Shown here: one piece after another, positions 1 to 8,150 of the stretch | Layout: every line of letters starts with the position of its first letter | Numbering within the stretch: the stretch's first letter is position 1 | Assembly (NCBI RefSeq): GCF_003259365.1 | Contig: NZ_QLLY01000005.1 | Span: forward strand, 62,001 to 126,000 | Length of the DNA stretch: 64,000 bases | Direction: 5' to 3' | Source: Streptomyces sp. PsTaAH-137 | GTDB taxonomy: Bacteria; Actinomycetota; Actinomycetes; Streptomycetales; Streptomycetaceae | Notes under the pieces: generated by a model | Databases searched by the model: none | What the model saw: the letters and a program-made list of their open reading frames with translations, nothing else | What the model was told of the DNA's origin: nothing | Position numbers and translations under genes: made by a program

Positions 1-245
1 AGGGCGAGCACGGGCAGTCCGACGGCCGGGAGCAGCGCCGTGGTGACCGCCTGGCCGCGCACGGTCGGGTCGGTGACCGTGAACAGGGCGAGCAGGGCGG
101 CGAGCCCCCCGGTGACGGCCCCCGGCAGCGAGTGTCCGACCGCCCCGCACAGCACGACGGCGAGCCCGATGCCCAGCACGGCCCGGCTCGCGAACCGCAG
201 CCGGACGCGCCCCGGGTCCGGTGCCACGAACGCCCTCTTCAGCAA
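1..245 (-). CDS. FUSC/aromatic-acid-exporter-like membrane protein (N-terminal part, cut by window edge)
   Basis: Only the first 70-80 codons are inside the window; the frame is open to base 1. The translated part is hydrophobic and contains GLAVVLCGAVG and GLAALLALFTV, two likely membrane segments of the kind that open FUSC-family (fusaric acid resistance-like) permeases. That family assignment rests on recall of similar Streptomyces proteins and on a short fragment. Two starts are possible: TTG at 245, preceded by AAGGGG, or GTG at 227, preceded by AAGAGG. I list the longer one. The gene runs away from the window, so its partners are unknown. It could equally be another multi-pass transporter. 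Confidence 0.5.
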   Translation of the reverse strand, partial: MLKRAFVAPDPGRVRLRFASRAVLGIGLAVVLCGAVGHSLPGAVTGGLAALLALFTVTDPTVRGQAVTTALLPAVGLPVLA

Positions 246-285
246 GTTGTCCCGCCCCTTTTCGATGCCGGTTCCGTACGCACAT

Positions 286-326
286 GAGAAAGGCGCCGCG
301 GAGACCTCTCACAGGTCCGCAGCGCC
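286..326 (-). terminator. Likely intrinsic terminator downstream of the two-component system
   Basis: Arms 292-307 and 313-326 form an imperfect GC-rich hairpin with a 5-base loop. On the minus strand the stem is followed by TTTCTC. It lies about 130 bases after the response regulator stop codon and just before the start of the FUSC-like gene, as expected for the end of the minus-strand operon. Confidence 0.5.
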
Positions 327-456
327 ATCGACGCGTCCATTGCAGCAGTTCAGTGGCTCATGGTTCAACAGAGGGCGAAAGTCCTGTACCAATGGCCCAG
401 CGCGGGGATCGGGCCTTCGGCCGCGACCGGGCCAACGGTCCAGCTCCGGGCGGCGT

Positions 457-1128
457 TCAGTCCGTGAGCCAGCCGGGGCGCACCAGCCGGTACTCGTAGG
501 CCATGACGACGACCTGGGACCGGTCCCGGGCGCCGAGTTTGGCCATGACGCGGCTGACGTGGGTCTTCGCGGTCAGCGGGGAGACGACCAGCCGTTCGGC
601 GATCTCGGCGTTGGTGCAGCCGGCGGCGATGAGCCGGGTGACCTCCCGTTCGCGGCCGGTCAGGGCGTCGAGGCGGCGGTCGGGTTCCCGTGTGTGGTCC
701 GGGCGGCCGGCGAACTCGGCGATGAGCCGCCGGGTGACGGAGGGGCTGATCAGCGCGTCGCCCCGCACGGCGACCCGGACCGCGTGCAGGAGTTCCGCCG
801 GTTCGGTGTCCTTGACCAGGAACCCCGTGGCACCCGCGCGCAGCGCCCCGTACACGTACTCGTCGAGGTCGAAGGTGGTCAGCATGACCACCTTGACCGC
901 CGCGAGGCGCGCGTCGTCGGCGATGCGGCGGGCGGCTTCGAGGCCGTCCATGACCGGCATGCGGATGTCCATCAGCACGACGTCGGGCAGCAGTTCGCGG
1001 CAGGCGGCGAGGGCGGCCTGTCCGTCGGCGGCCTCGCCGACCACCGCCAGGTCGTCCTCGTCGTCGAGGATGCCGCGGATGCCCGCGCGCACGAGGCGCT
1101 GGTCATCCGCCAGCAGGATCCTGATCAT
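457..1128 (-). CDS. NarL/FixJ-type response regulator (LuxR HTH)
   Basis: 223 aa, the usual size for the family. The receiver domain covers residues 1-120: acidic pair D8/D9, phospho-acceptor D54 in VVLMDIRMP, T84/T85, and K106 in FLVKDTEP. A LuxR-type DNA-binding domain follows at about 155-215 (LTGREREV, then TNAEIAERLVVSPLTAKTHV). It overlaps the 3' end of the sensor kinase gene by 26 bases, so the two are co-transcribed and probably translationally coupled. GGAG lies 7 bases before the ATG. The likely target is the divergent MMPL exporter and its own promoter, by the usual local control in such clusters; this is inferred from position only. Confidence 0.95.
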   Translation of the reverse strand: MIRILLADDQRLVRAGIRGILDDEDDLAVVGEAADGQAALAACRELLPDVVLMDIRMPVMDGLEAARRIADDARLAAVKVVMLTTFDLDEYVYGALRAGATGFLVKDTEPAELLHAVRVAVRGDALISPSVTRRLIAEFAGRPDHTREPDRRLDALTGREREVTRLIAAGCTNAEIAERLVVSPLTAKTHVSRVMAKLGARDRSQVVVMAYEYRLVRPGWLTD

Positions 1129-2269
1129 CAGCTGCTCCGCCGATCGGCTCGTGGTGGTCTGCGAACGGTAGCCGGGCCCGCACGCCGAACCCGCCCGCGT
1201 CCTCGGGCCCGGCGCTCAGCGTTCCGCCCAGGGCGCGGGCCCGCTCCGTCATGCCCGCGATCCCGCTGCCGGTCGTGCGGGCCCCGCCCCGGCCGTCGTC
1301 CACCACGGCGAGCGTCAGCTCCCGGTCGCCGTGGTGGACGCGGACGACGACGTGCCGGGCGCCGCTGTGCCGGACGGCGTTGGTGAGGGATTCCTGCACG
1401 ATGCGGTAGGCGGCGAGGTCCACGGCGGTGGGCAGTGGGCGCGGGGTTCCCGCGCGCTCGACGCGCACGTCGAGGCCGGTCCCGGCCGCCGAGGTGACCA
1501 GGTCGTCGATCCCGGAGAGGCCCGGCGCGGGCGCGGTCGGCGCCTCCTCGTCGACCTGGCGCAGGACGCCGAGCGTCGCCCGCAGTTCCCGCAGGCCCTC
1601 CTTGCTGCCCTGCTTGATCGCCGTCAGCGCCTCCTCGGCCACGGCGGGGTCCTTCCGCATCCGGTGCAGCGCGGAGGACGCCTGGACGTGGATCATCGAC
1701 ATGTTGTGGCCGATCACGTCGTGCAGCTCACGGGCGATGCGCAGCCGCTCCCGCGTGGCGCGCAGCCGCGCCTCCTCCTCGGCGTACGCGACACGGCCGT
1801 GGCGCATCGCGCCCAGTGCGATCACGGCGATCAGCCAGCCGGTCAGCATGAAGAGCGCCGTGCCGTTCACGTCGCCGGTTCCGGCGAGGACGCCCGCGCC
1901 CACGCCGAGGACCATCACCGCGGCCAGGGCGACCGAGACCCGGACGCGGCCGCGCGCCGACAGGGCGTGGAGCACGGCGACCGGGATCACGACGAGGGGG
2001 CCGTCGACCGTGCTCAGCAGGTAGTAGAGGCCCGTGCCGAGGACGGTCCACCAGCCGACCGCCGACGGATGGCGGCGGCGCAGCGGCAGCGCCCCGCACA
2101 CGGCCGCCGCCAGCAGCCAGGAGGCGATCACCGACGCGGTCGCGTCCCGGTCGGAGCCCAGGCGCTGTCCCTCGGCGATCCCCACGAGCACCAGCACGAT
2201 CCCGGCGAGCGCCAGGTCGGCACGGGGGCCCGAGGGCAGGCGGAGGCGGGCGGGGTCCAGGTGGGGCAT
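1103..2269 (-). CDS. Sensor histidine kinase, HisKA_3/NarX class
   Basis: 388 aa from the ATG at 2269. The open frame extends upstream, but that part is low-complexity and lies in the divergent promoter region. About six membrane segments occupy residues 18-155, with no large extracytoplasmic domain, so the sensor is probably of the intramembrane type. The dimerisation domain has the phospho-accepting H183 in ELHDVIGHN. The ATPase domain has N297 in ESLTNAVRHSG, DDGRGG near 325 and GSGIAGM at 334-340. The partner is the overlapping response regulator. Signal unknown; with an MMPL exporter divergent to it, membrane or envelope stress or a lipid-like compound is a reasonable guess. Confidence 0.93.
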   Translation of the reverse strand: MPHLDPARLRLPSGPRADLALAGIVLVLVGIAEGQRLGSDRDATASVIASWLLAAAVCGALPLRRRHPSAVGWWTVLGTGLYYLLSTVDGPLVVIPVAVLHALSARGRVRVSVALAAVMVLGVGAGVLAGTGDVNGTALFMLTGWLIAVIALGAMRHGRVAYAEEEARLRATRERLRIARELHDVIGHNMSMIHVQASSALHRMRKDPAVAEEALTAIKQGSKEGLRELRATLGVLRQVDEEAPTAPAPGLSGIDDLVTSAAGTGLDVRVERAGTPRPLPTAVDLAAYRIVQESLTNAVRHSGARHVVVRVHHGDRELTLAVVDDGRGGARTTGSGIAGMTERARALGGTLSAGPEDAGGFGVRARLPFADHHEPIGGAADDQDPAGG

Positions 2270-2343
2270 GGCTTCATTCTGCCTGCGGTCGAGCGCGCGA
2301 CCGCACGGGATGTCCCGTTTTGCGCAGCAGTGCCTGCCAGGGG

Positions 2344-2382
2344 TGTACGTGATGTCGAGGTGCGTACATCCGCTGGTGTACG
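2344..2382. promoter_or_regulatory. Candidate operator: three TGTACG-type repeats between kinase and MMPL genes
   Basis: TGTACG at 2344-2349, its inverse CGTACA at 2363-2368 (13 bases between), and a third TGTACG at 2377-2382. All lie in the 235-bp divergent region between the kinase start (2269) and the MMPL start (2505). Repeats of this kind fit a LuxR-type response regulator binding as a dimer. The motif is seen; the binding protein is inferred. Confidence 0.4.
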
Positions 2383-2504
2383 TCGTCGTGGGCCTCTCCC
2401 CCGGGCGGTGCAGAGCGGGTGTCCGCCGTGGGCCGATGCCCGCGCCCGGTGCCGCCCCGCAGGATCGAGGCGACTCGACTCCCGTACGACTCCAGGCAGG
2501 CACC

Positions 2505-4691
2505 ATGTCTTCCCCTCGCGGCTCGGCCGCGCCTCCCGTCCCGGCTCCGCCCCACGGCGGCGCCTCCCCGGCTCCCGTCGGCCGGTTCGGCGCTCTCGCC
2601 GGGTGGGCCCAGCGGCATCGCTGGGCCGCCCTCGTGCTGTGGGTGGCCGTCGTGGCGGCCATCGCGCTGGGCTCGGCCGGCGCGGGCTCCGCCTACCGGA
2701 ACGACTTCTCGCTGCCGGGCACCGATTCCCAGCGGGCCACCGACCTGTTCACGCGGCACGGCAGCGACCAGGCGGGCGACAGCGTCGAGATCGTCCTCAA
2801 GGACACCGCGGGTGTCAGGGGCGACCGGACACGGGTCGAGCCGATGCTGGCCGAGGTGCGGCAGCTCGCGGGGGTCGCCGAGGTGGGCGGTCCCTTCGAC
2901 GACACCGCCGCCGTGTCGAAGGACGGCACGATCGCCTACGCCTCCGTCACGCTGGACGGCAAGACCGAGGAGGTCCCCAAGGAGGACGTCGCCCGGATCA
3001 TCGACACGGCGCGGGGCATCGCCACCGGGCACCTCCAGGTCGAGGTGGGCGGTGAGGCCGCGCGCAACGCGGAGGACAGGGCGGGGCCCACGGCGGAACT
3101 CGCCGGGATCGTCGCCGCCCTGGTCATCCTGGTGCTGCTGTTCGGCTCGGTGCTGGCGGCGTCGCTGCCGCTGATCACCGCGCTGTTCGCCGTCGGCGGC
3201 GCCATCGGGCTGATCGCGCTGGCCTCGCACGTGTTCACCGTCGCCGACTTCACCCCGCCGATCCTGATGCTCGTCGGCCTCGGTGTCGGCGTCGACTACG
3301 CCCTGCTGATCTTCTACCGCTACCGGCAGGAGCTGCTGGCCGGTGCCGAGCCGGACGAGGCGGGCCGCAGGGCCCTCGACTCCGCCGGCCGTACGGTCTT
3401 CTTCGCCGGCTGCACCGTCATCGTCGCGCTGCTCGGCCTGGTCGCCCTCGGGCTGGGCTCGCTCCAGGGCATCGCCCTCGCGGTGGCCGTCACGGTCCTC
3501 ATCACCATGGCGGCCTCCCTGGTGCTGCTGCCCGCGCTGCTCGCCCTGTTCGGCGGGCGCATCCGACGCCATGTGCTCGGGCAGCGGGCCACGGCCGACC
3601 GGAAGGGCCGGAGGGAAGGCGATCGCTGGCGCGCCATGGCGCGGGCCGTGCAGCGGCGCCCGCTCCCTACGCTCCTCGTCGGCCTGCTCGCCCTCCTGGC
3701 CCTGTCGGCACCGGCCCTCGGCATGCGGCTCGGCTTCGCCGACTCCGGGAACGACCCCGCTCAGACCACGTCCCGGCACGCGTACGACCTGCTCGCCGAG
3801 GGGTTCGGCCCCGGCTTCAACGGTCCGCTCGTCGTCCTGGTGAAGGGCGACGCGGACGCGGGCGAGACCGTGCGGGCGCGGATCGCCGCCACCGACGGTG
3901 TCGCCCAGGCCGGGCCCGCGATGGTCTCCGGGGACGGCGCGCTGTCCACCGTCCTCGTCCACCCGACGACCTCGCCCCAGGCCGAGGCGACCGTGGATCT
4001 CGTCCATCGCCTGCGGGACACGGTGGCCCCGCCCCTGGAGCGGGCGACCGGCGCGGAGATCCTGGTCGGCGGCGCCACGGCCGCCTCCCAGGACGTCTCC
4101 GAGACCCTCGCCGAGCGGCTGCCGCTGTTCATCGCGGTCGTCGTCGGCATGTCCTCGCTGCTGCTCCTGCTCGTCTTCCGGTCCCTCTGGATCCCCGTCA
4201 AGGCGGCGGTCCTGAACCTGCTGTCCATCTCGGCCGCGCTCGGCGTGATCACCCTGGTCTTCCAGCACGGCTGGTTCGGCGCGCAGCCGGGGCCGGTCGA
4301 GGCCTTCGTCCCCGCTCTGATCTTCGCGATCGTCTTCGGGCTGTCCATGGACTACGAGGTCTTCCTCGTCTCGCGCGTCCACGAGGAGTGGATCCGGACC
4401 GGGGACCATTCCCTTGCCGTGCGCGAAGGGCTCGCCTCGACCGGCAAGGTGATCACGGCCGCCGCGGCGATCATGATGTTCGTCTTCGGGGCCTTCGTCC
4501 TCGGCGACGACCGGATGCTCCAGCAGTTCGGTCTCGGCCTGGCCGTGGCGATCCTGCTCGACGCCGTGGTGATCCGCTGTCTGATCGTCCCCGCCGCCCT
4601 GCATCTGCTCGGTACGCGCGCGTGGTGGCTGCCCGCACGGCTGGCCCGCAGGCTGCCGGAGGTGTCCCTGGAACGGCCCGGGCACCGCTGA
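2505..4691 (+). CDS. MMPL/RND-family transporter
   Basis: 728 aa from the ATG at 2505 (GGCAGG upstream); the longer open frame upstream is in the regulatory region. The protein has the two-fold RND layout: one membrane segment at about 34-54, a large extracytoplasmic loop, then a membrane block with LVGLGVGVDYALLIFYRYR and DSAGRTVFFAG. The pattern repeats in the second half (IVFGLSMDYEVFLVSRV, STGKVITAAAA). The two GVDYALL/SMDYEVF motifs carry the conserved acidic residue of MMPL proteins, used for proton coupling. MMPL proteins export lipids, polyketides or antibiotics in actinobacteria; the substrate here is unknown. It is divergent from a two-component system that probably controls it. Confidence 0.92.
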   Translation: MSSPRGSAAPPVPAPPHGGASPAPVGRFGALAGWAQRHRWAALVLWVAVVAAIALGSAGAGSAYRNDFSLPGTDSQRATDLFTRHGSDQAGDSVEIVLKDTAGVRGDRTRVEPMLAEVRQLAGVAEVGGPFDDTAAVSKDGTIAYASVTLDGKTEEVPKEDVARIIDTARGIATGHLQVEVGGEAARNAEDRAGPTAELAGIVAALVILVLLFGSVLAASLPLITALFAVGGAIGLIALASHVFTVADFTPPILMLVGLGVGVDYALLIFYRYRQELLAGAEPDEAGRRALDSAGRTVFFAGCTVIVALLGLVALGLGSLQGIALAVAVTVLITMAASLVLLPALLALFGGRIRRHVLGQRATADRKGRREGDRWRAMARAVQRRPLPTLLVGLLALLALSAPALGMRLGFADSGNDPAQTTSRHAYDLLAEGFGPGFNGPLVVLVKGDADAGETVRARIAATDGVAQAGPAMVSGDGALSTVLVHPTTSPQAEATVDLVHRLRDTVAPPLERATGAEILVGGATAASQDVSETLAERLPLFIAVVVGMSSLLLLLVFRSLWIPVKAAVLNLLSISAALGVITLVFQHGWFGAQPGPVEAFVPALIFAIVFGLSMDYEVFLVSRVHEEWIRTGDHSLAVREGLASTGKVITAAAAIMMFVFGAFVLGDDRMLQQFGLGLAVAILLDAVVIRCLIVPAALHLLGTRAWWLPARLARRLPEVSLERPGHR

Positions 4692-4824
4692 CGGCACCCT
4701 CGGGACGGGGCGCCCATGTGCGACTTGTGTGCGGTCGACTATCCGCTCTTGTCCCGCACATCGCGTCGGGCCGAGTCTTCGGTGCGACAAGGCACGTACG
4801 CGCCTTCACCAAGGGAGTAGACGT

Positions 4825-6375
4825 ATGTCCCCTTCATCTTCACGACGGTTCAGCCGCCGGAGCGCACTGGGGCTGGGGCTTGCGGCGGGGGCCTCCGCCC
4901 TCACCGTGCCGACGGCGAGCGCGCGGGCCGGCGCGGGGCACGGGCACCACGGGGCGGCCCTGGCGGCGAAGTCGTTCACCGCCGACACCACGACCGTGCT
5001 GCGCAACCCGCTGAACGGTTTCGTGCTCTACGGCGACACGACGTTCCCGGACGACTTCTGGTCGGTCCGGGACGCCATCGGCGTGCCCGGCGTGGGCGAC
5101 GTCCGCGCCTCCGACTACGCGTCGACCTTCTATCTGCGGATCGCGTGGTCGCTCCTGGAGCCCGAGGAGGGCGTCTACGGCTGGGACACCGACGACAGGA
5201 TCAAGGCGGCGCTGGCCACGGCCCGCGAGCGCGGGCTGAAGCTGGCGTTCCGGGTCGTCGTCGACAGCCGCGACAAGGCGTACGACTTCACACCCGCCTT
5301 CGTCCGGGAGGCCGGGGCCGCCGGCTACGAGTCGCAGTCGGGCAGCAGGACGCTGTGGTCCCCGTACCCGGACGACCCGGTGTTCCAGGAGAAGTTCGGC
5401 GCGTTCGTGCGGGCCTTCGGCGCCGAGTTCGACGATCCGGAGCGGGTCGATTTCGTCGACGGCTACGGGCTCGGCAAGTGGGGCGAGGGGCACTCCCTGA
5501 AGTATCTCGACGCCGCGAGCCGGGAACCGGTGCTGCGCTGGGTGGTGGACCTGTACGCGGACGCGTTCCGCAAGGTGCCGCTCGCCATCAACTACCACCG
5601 CCTGATCGGCACCCCGTCGGACTGGGGCGCGCCCGACCCGGACAGCGAGCGGCTGCTCGACATAGCCGTGGACAAGGGGTTCTCGCTGCGTCACGACGCG
5701 TTCGGCATGACCACCTATTACGGCGACTGGGAGCGCGCGTACGCGGCGAAGTGGCGCTACAAGCGGCCGATCCTGATGGAGGGCGGCTGGGTCACCACGC
5801 AGCACAGCTATCAGGACGACCCGCGCGGCTACCAGAGCGTGGGTGACGTGCGGCAGGGCGAGTTCGACGACTCGGCCGAAGGGCACGTGAGCAATCTGGA
5901 CCTCCGGGTCGGCGAGACCGTGTCGTGGTTCACCGAGGCGTTCGGCCTGGTCCGGCGGACCGTCGCCGAGGCCGGCTACCGGCTGCTGCCGACGTCCGTG
6001 ACGGCCCCGGCGACGGCCACGACGGGCGGCTCGGCCCGGATCGACCACACGTGGGCCAACCTGGGCTGGGCGAACCTGCCCAACGACCTGCCGCAGTGGA
6101 GGCACAAGTACCGTCCCGCCGTGGCCCTGTTGACCGCGGACGGCCGGGCCGCGCACGTCTTCGTCGACACCGCGACGGACCCGGGGTCCTGGCTGAAGGA
6201 CGCCCCGGCCGCGCACAGTTTCACGGCTTCGCTCGCCTCCGTGGCCAAGGGCGCCTACCGGTGGGGCGTCGCGCTCGTCGACACCACGCGGGGCAACGCC
6301 CCGGGCATCCGCCTGGCGGCGCAGGAGGAGACGGTGGGCGGCTGGCTGGTCGTCGGCAGGGTCACCGTCACCTGA
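4825..6375 (+). CDS. Tat-exported DUF4832 family protein
   Basis: 516 aa from the ATG at 4825, with AAGGGAG 8 bases upstream. The N-terminus carries a twin-arginine signal (SRRFSRRSALGLGLAAGAS, cleavage near ARA), so the protein should be exported folded. The body reads like DUF4832 proteins: an early LRNPLNGFVLYGD block, then a TIM-barrel-like middle with FYLRIAWSLLEPEEG, FRVVVDSRD, DGYGLGKWGEG and INYHRLIG, and a C-terminal beta domain with DHTWANLGWANLP. The barrel resembles glycoside hydrolases; acidic residues near EPEEG and E in MEGGWV could be catalytic, but no activity is established here. It stands alone between the MMPL gene and a convergent reductase. Confidence 0.75.
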   Translation: MSPSSSRRFSRRSALGLGLAAGASALTVPTASARAGAGHGHHGAALAAKSFTADTTTVLRNPLNGFVLYGDTTFPDDFWSVRDAIGVPGVGDVRASDYASTFYLRIAWSLLEPEEGVYGWDTDDRIKAALATARERGLKLAFRVVVDSRDKAYDFTPAFVREAGAAGYESQSGSRTLWSPYPDDPVFQEKFGAFVRAFGAEFDDPERVDFVDGYGLGKWGEGHSLKYLDAASREPVLRWVVDLYADAFRKVPLAINYHRLIGTPSDWGAPDPDSERLLDIAVDKGFSLRHDAFGMTTYYGDWERAYAAKWRYKRPILMEGGWVTTQHSYQDDPRGYQSVGDVRQGEFDDSAEGHVSNLDLRVGETVSWFTEAFGLVRRTVAEAGYRLLPTSVTAPATATTGGSARIDHTWANLGWANLPNDLPQWRHKYRPAVALLTADGRAAHVFVDTATDPGSWLKDAPAAHSFTASLASVAKGAYRWGVALVDTTRGNAPGIRLAAQEETVGGWLVVGRVTVT

Positions 6376-6398
6376 CCCGAACCCCTCGCCGGGCGCCG

Positions 6399-7448
6399 TC
6401 AGAGGTTGGCGTAGCCCGCGATGCTCGCCTTGATGCGGTCCATCTCGCGCTCGTCGGACACGCCCTGGAAGTCGTACCGGGGCGTGTACGGCGCCTCCAG
6501 ACGGCGGGCCTCCTCGTCGGTGAGGGTGAGGTCGAGCGAGGCCACCGCGTCGTCGATCTGCTGGATCGTGCGGGCGCCGACCAGGGGCGCCGCGACGACC
6601 GGGTTGCGGCGCAGCCAGGCCAGCGCGATCTGGGCGCGGCTCACGCCGTGCGCCTCGGCGATCGCCCCGACCTCGTCGACGATGAGGCGGTCGCTGTCGG
6701 CGGTGGCCCGGTAGAGCAGGTCGGCGAAGGCTCCGTCGGTGGCGGCGCGCTCCCCCGCCCGCGCCTGGTCGAAGGGGCGGGCGAGCCGGCCGCGGGCCAG
6801 CGGGCTCCACACCATCGTGGCGACGCCCTCGTCGGCGCAGAGCGGCAGCATCTCGCGCTCCTCCTCGCGGGCGAGCAGGTTGTAGTGGTCCTGCATGGTG
6901 ACGAAGCGCGCCCAGCCGTGCCGCTCCTGGAGGTGGAGGGCCTTGGCGAACTGCCAGGCGTACATGGAGGAGGCGCCGAGATAGCGGGCCTTGCCCGCCT
7001 TCACCACGTCGTGCAGGGCTTCCAGCGTCTCCTCCAGCGGGGTCGCGCCGTCGAAGCGGTGGATCATGTAGACGTCGACGTGGTCGGTGCCCAGGCGGCG
7101 CAGGCTGGCGTCGATCTCGGACATGATCGCCTTGCGGGACAGCCCGCCGCCGTTCGGGCTGCCGGGGCGCATGGTGTGGCGGACCTTGGTCGTGATGACG
7201 ACGTCGTCGCGGTTCGCGTAGTCCTTCAGGGCGCGGCCCAGGATCTCCTCGCTGGAGCCGTACGAGTACATGTTGGCGGTGTCGAAGAAGTTGATGCCCG
7301 CTTCCAGGGCGTGCTTGATGAGGGGGCGGCTGCTCTCCTCGTCGAGGGACCAGACGGGGTGGCCGCGGTCGGGCTGTCCGTAGGTCATGGCACCGATGGC
7401 GACCGGGGAGACGTCCAGGCCGGTCCGGCCCAGCTTGATGTAGCGCAC
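6399..7448 (-). CDS. Aldo/keto reductase
   Basis: 349 aa, GTG start at 7448 with CTAGGAG upstream. Typical cytosolic NADPH-dependent TIM-barrel oxidoreductase: the catalytic tetrad is visible as D56 and Y61 in FFDTANMYSYG, K88 in ITTKV and H130 in VYMIHRFD. The C-terminal cofactor-binding part has SRAQIALAWLRRNP and APLVGARTIQQIDDAV. It resembles the YghZ/Tas-like group that reduces aldehydes or sugar ketones; substrate unknown. It is divergent from a TetR repressor whose presumed operators lie just upstream of this gene, so it is likely repressed by that protein and induced by its ligand. Confidence 0.93.
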   Translation of the reverse strand: MRYIKLGRTGLDVSPVAIGAMTYGQPDRGHPVWSLDEESSRPLIKHALEAGINFFDTANMYSYGSSEEILGRALKDYANRDDVVITTKVRHTMRPGSPNGGGLSRKAIMSEIDASLRRLGTDHVDVYMIHRFDGATPLEETLEALHDVVKAGKARYLGASSMYAWQFAKALHLQERHGWARFVTMQDHYNLLAREEEREMLPLCADEGVATMVWSPLARGRLARPFDQARAGERAATDGAFADLLYRATADSDRLIVDEVGAIAEAHGVSRAQIALAWLRRNPVVAAPLVGARTIQQIDDAVASLDLTLTDEEARRLEAPYTPRYDFQGVSDEREMDRIKASIAGYANL

Positions 7449-7478
7449 GGGGGCTCCTAGGGTGGAACGAACAGTAAA

Positions 7479-7525
7479 CGGAGATGTCTCCGATTGACTC
7501 TTCGACCGTAACGGAGAGTTCTCCG
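7479..7525. promoter_or_regulatory. Twin TetR operators, CGGAGA-NN-TCTCCG
   Basis: Two 14-bp palindromes, 7479-7492 and 7512-7525, have identical 6-base arms and 2-base centres. They start exactly 33 bp apart (about three helical turns), are in the same orientation and share flanks (AA before, TTG after). A further half site, CGGAGA, lies at 7535-7540. They sit between the start codons of the reductase (7448) and the TetR gene (7562). A minus-strand TACTGT at 7476-7471 could be the reductase -10 element. Confidence 0.8.
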
Positions 7526-7561
7526 CTTGGCAATCGGAGACCGGCGTCAGCAGGAGGACCC

Positions 7562-8113
7562 ATGCCCGAGGCCGCGCGGCAGCGCGCCGACGCGCTCAAG
7601 AACCGGGAGCTGATCCTCCAGGTCGCGCACGATGTGCTCGCCGAGACGCCGGACGCCTCGCTCAACTCGATCGCCAAGCGGGCGGGCGTCGGGCCCGGGA
7701 CCCTCTACCGGCACTTCCCGACGCGGGAGGCGCTGATCCTGGAGGTCCACTGGCAGGGCATCGAGCGACTCGTCGCCGCGGTGGACGAGACGCTCGCCGC
7801 ACAGCCGCCGCTGGAGGCGCTGCGCGACTGGTTCACCACGCTGACGGGCTATGTGCGGATCAAGCACGGCCTCGGCGAGGCGCTGCACTCCGCTGCCGCC
7901 CAGGAGGTCATCAGCGCCTCCTGGCCCCCGGTCAGCGGGGCCGTCGGCCGGCTGCTCGACGCGTGCGTGGCGGCCGGCGAGGTACGTCCCGGGCTCGACC
8001 CGGTCGACGTGATCATGCTGCTGAGCTGTCTGTGGCGGACCCCGGACACCCCGGAGGGCGCGGCGCAGGCCCAGCGTCTGCTGGACCTCGCCATCGACGG
8101 GTTCCGCCCCTGA
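7562..8113 (+). CDS. TetR/AcrR family transcriptional repressor
   Basis: 183 aa from the ATG at 7562, with AGGAGG 5 bases upstream; the open frame that extends further upstream covers the operators and is rejected. The N-terminal helix-turn-helix at about 35-60 reads SLNSIAKRAGVGPGTLYRHFPTRE, a classic TetR recognition region. The C-terminal part is the helical ligand-binding domain and ends in the SBDs often found in actinobacterial regulators of oxidoreductases. It most likely represses itself and the divergent aldo/keto reductase through the two palindromes between them. Ligand unknown. Confidence 0.93.
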   Translation: MPEAARQRADALKNRELILQVAHDVLAETPDASLNSIAKRAGVGPGTLYRHFPTREALILEVHWQGIERLVAAVDETLAAQPPLEALRDWFTTLTGYVRIKHGLGEALHSAAAQEVISASWPPVSGAVGRLLDACVAAGEVRPGLDPVDVIMLLSCLWRTPDTPEGAAQAQRLLDLAIDGFRP

Positions 8114-8150
8114 TCCGGACCGGCGCGGGTCCGGGTCCTGGCCGGATCAG
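8110..8150. terminator. Hairpin shared by the two convergent 3' ends (possible bidirectional terminator)
   Basis: CTGATCCGG at 8110-8118 pairs with CCGGATCAG at 8142-8150. The TetR stop codon (8111-8113) and the dehydrogenase stop codon (8147-8149, minus strand) both lie in the arms. There is no clear T-run, so termination is probable but not certain. Confidence 0.45.

Noticed and set aside
40..1386. Plus-strand open frame of 448 codons
   Set aside because: Shadow of the response regulator and kinase genes on the minus strand, with no domain of its own.
2274..4790. Long minus-strand open frame of 838 codons opposite the MMPL gene
   Set aside because: Composition is Gly/Arg/Asp/Gln-rich, without any domain, and it exactly mirrors a real membrane protein gene. 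High GC content keeps stop codons rare on the antisense strand.
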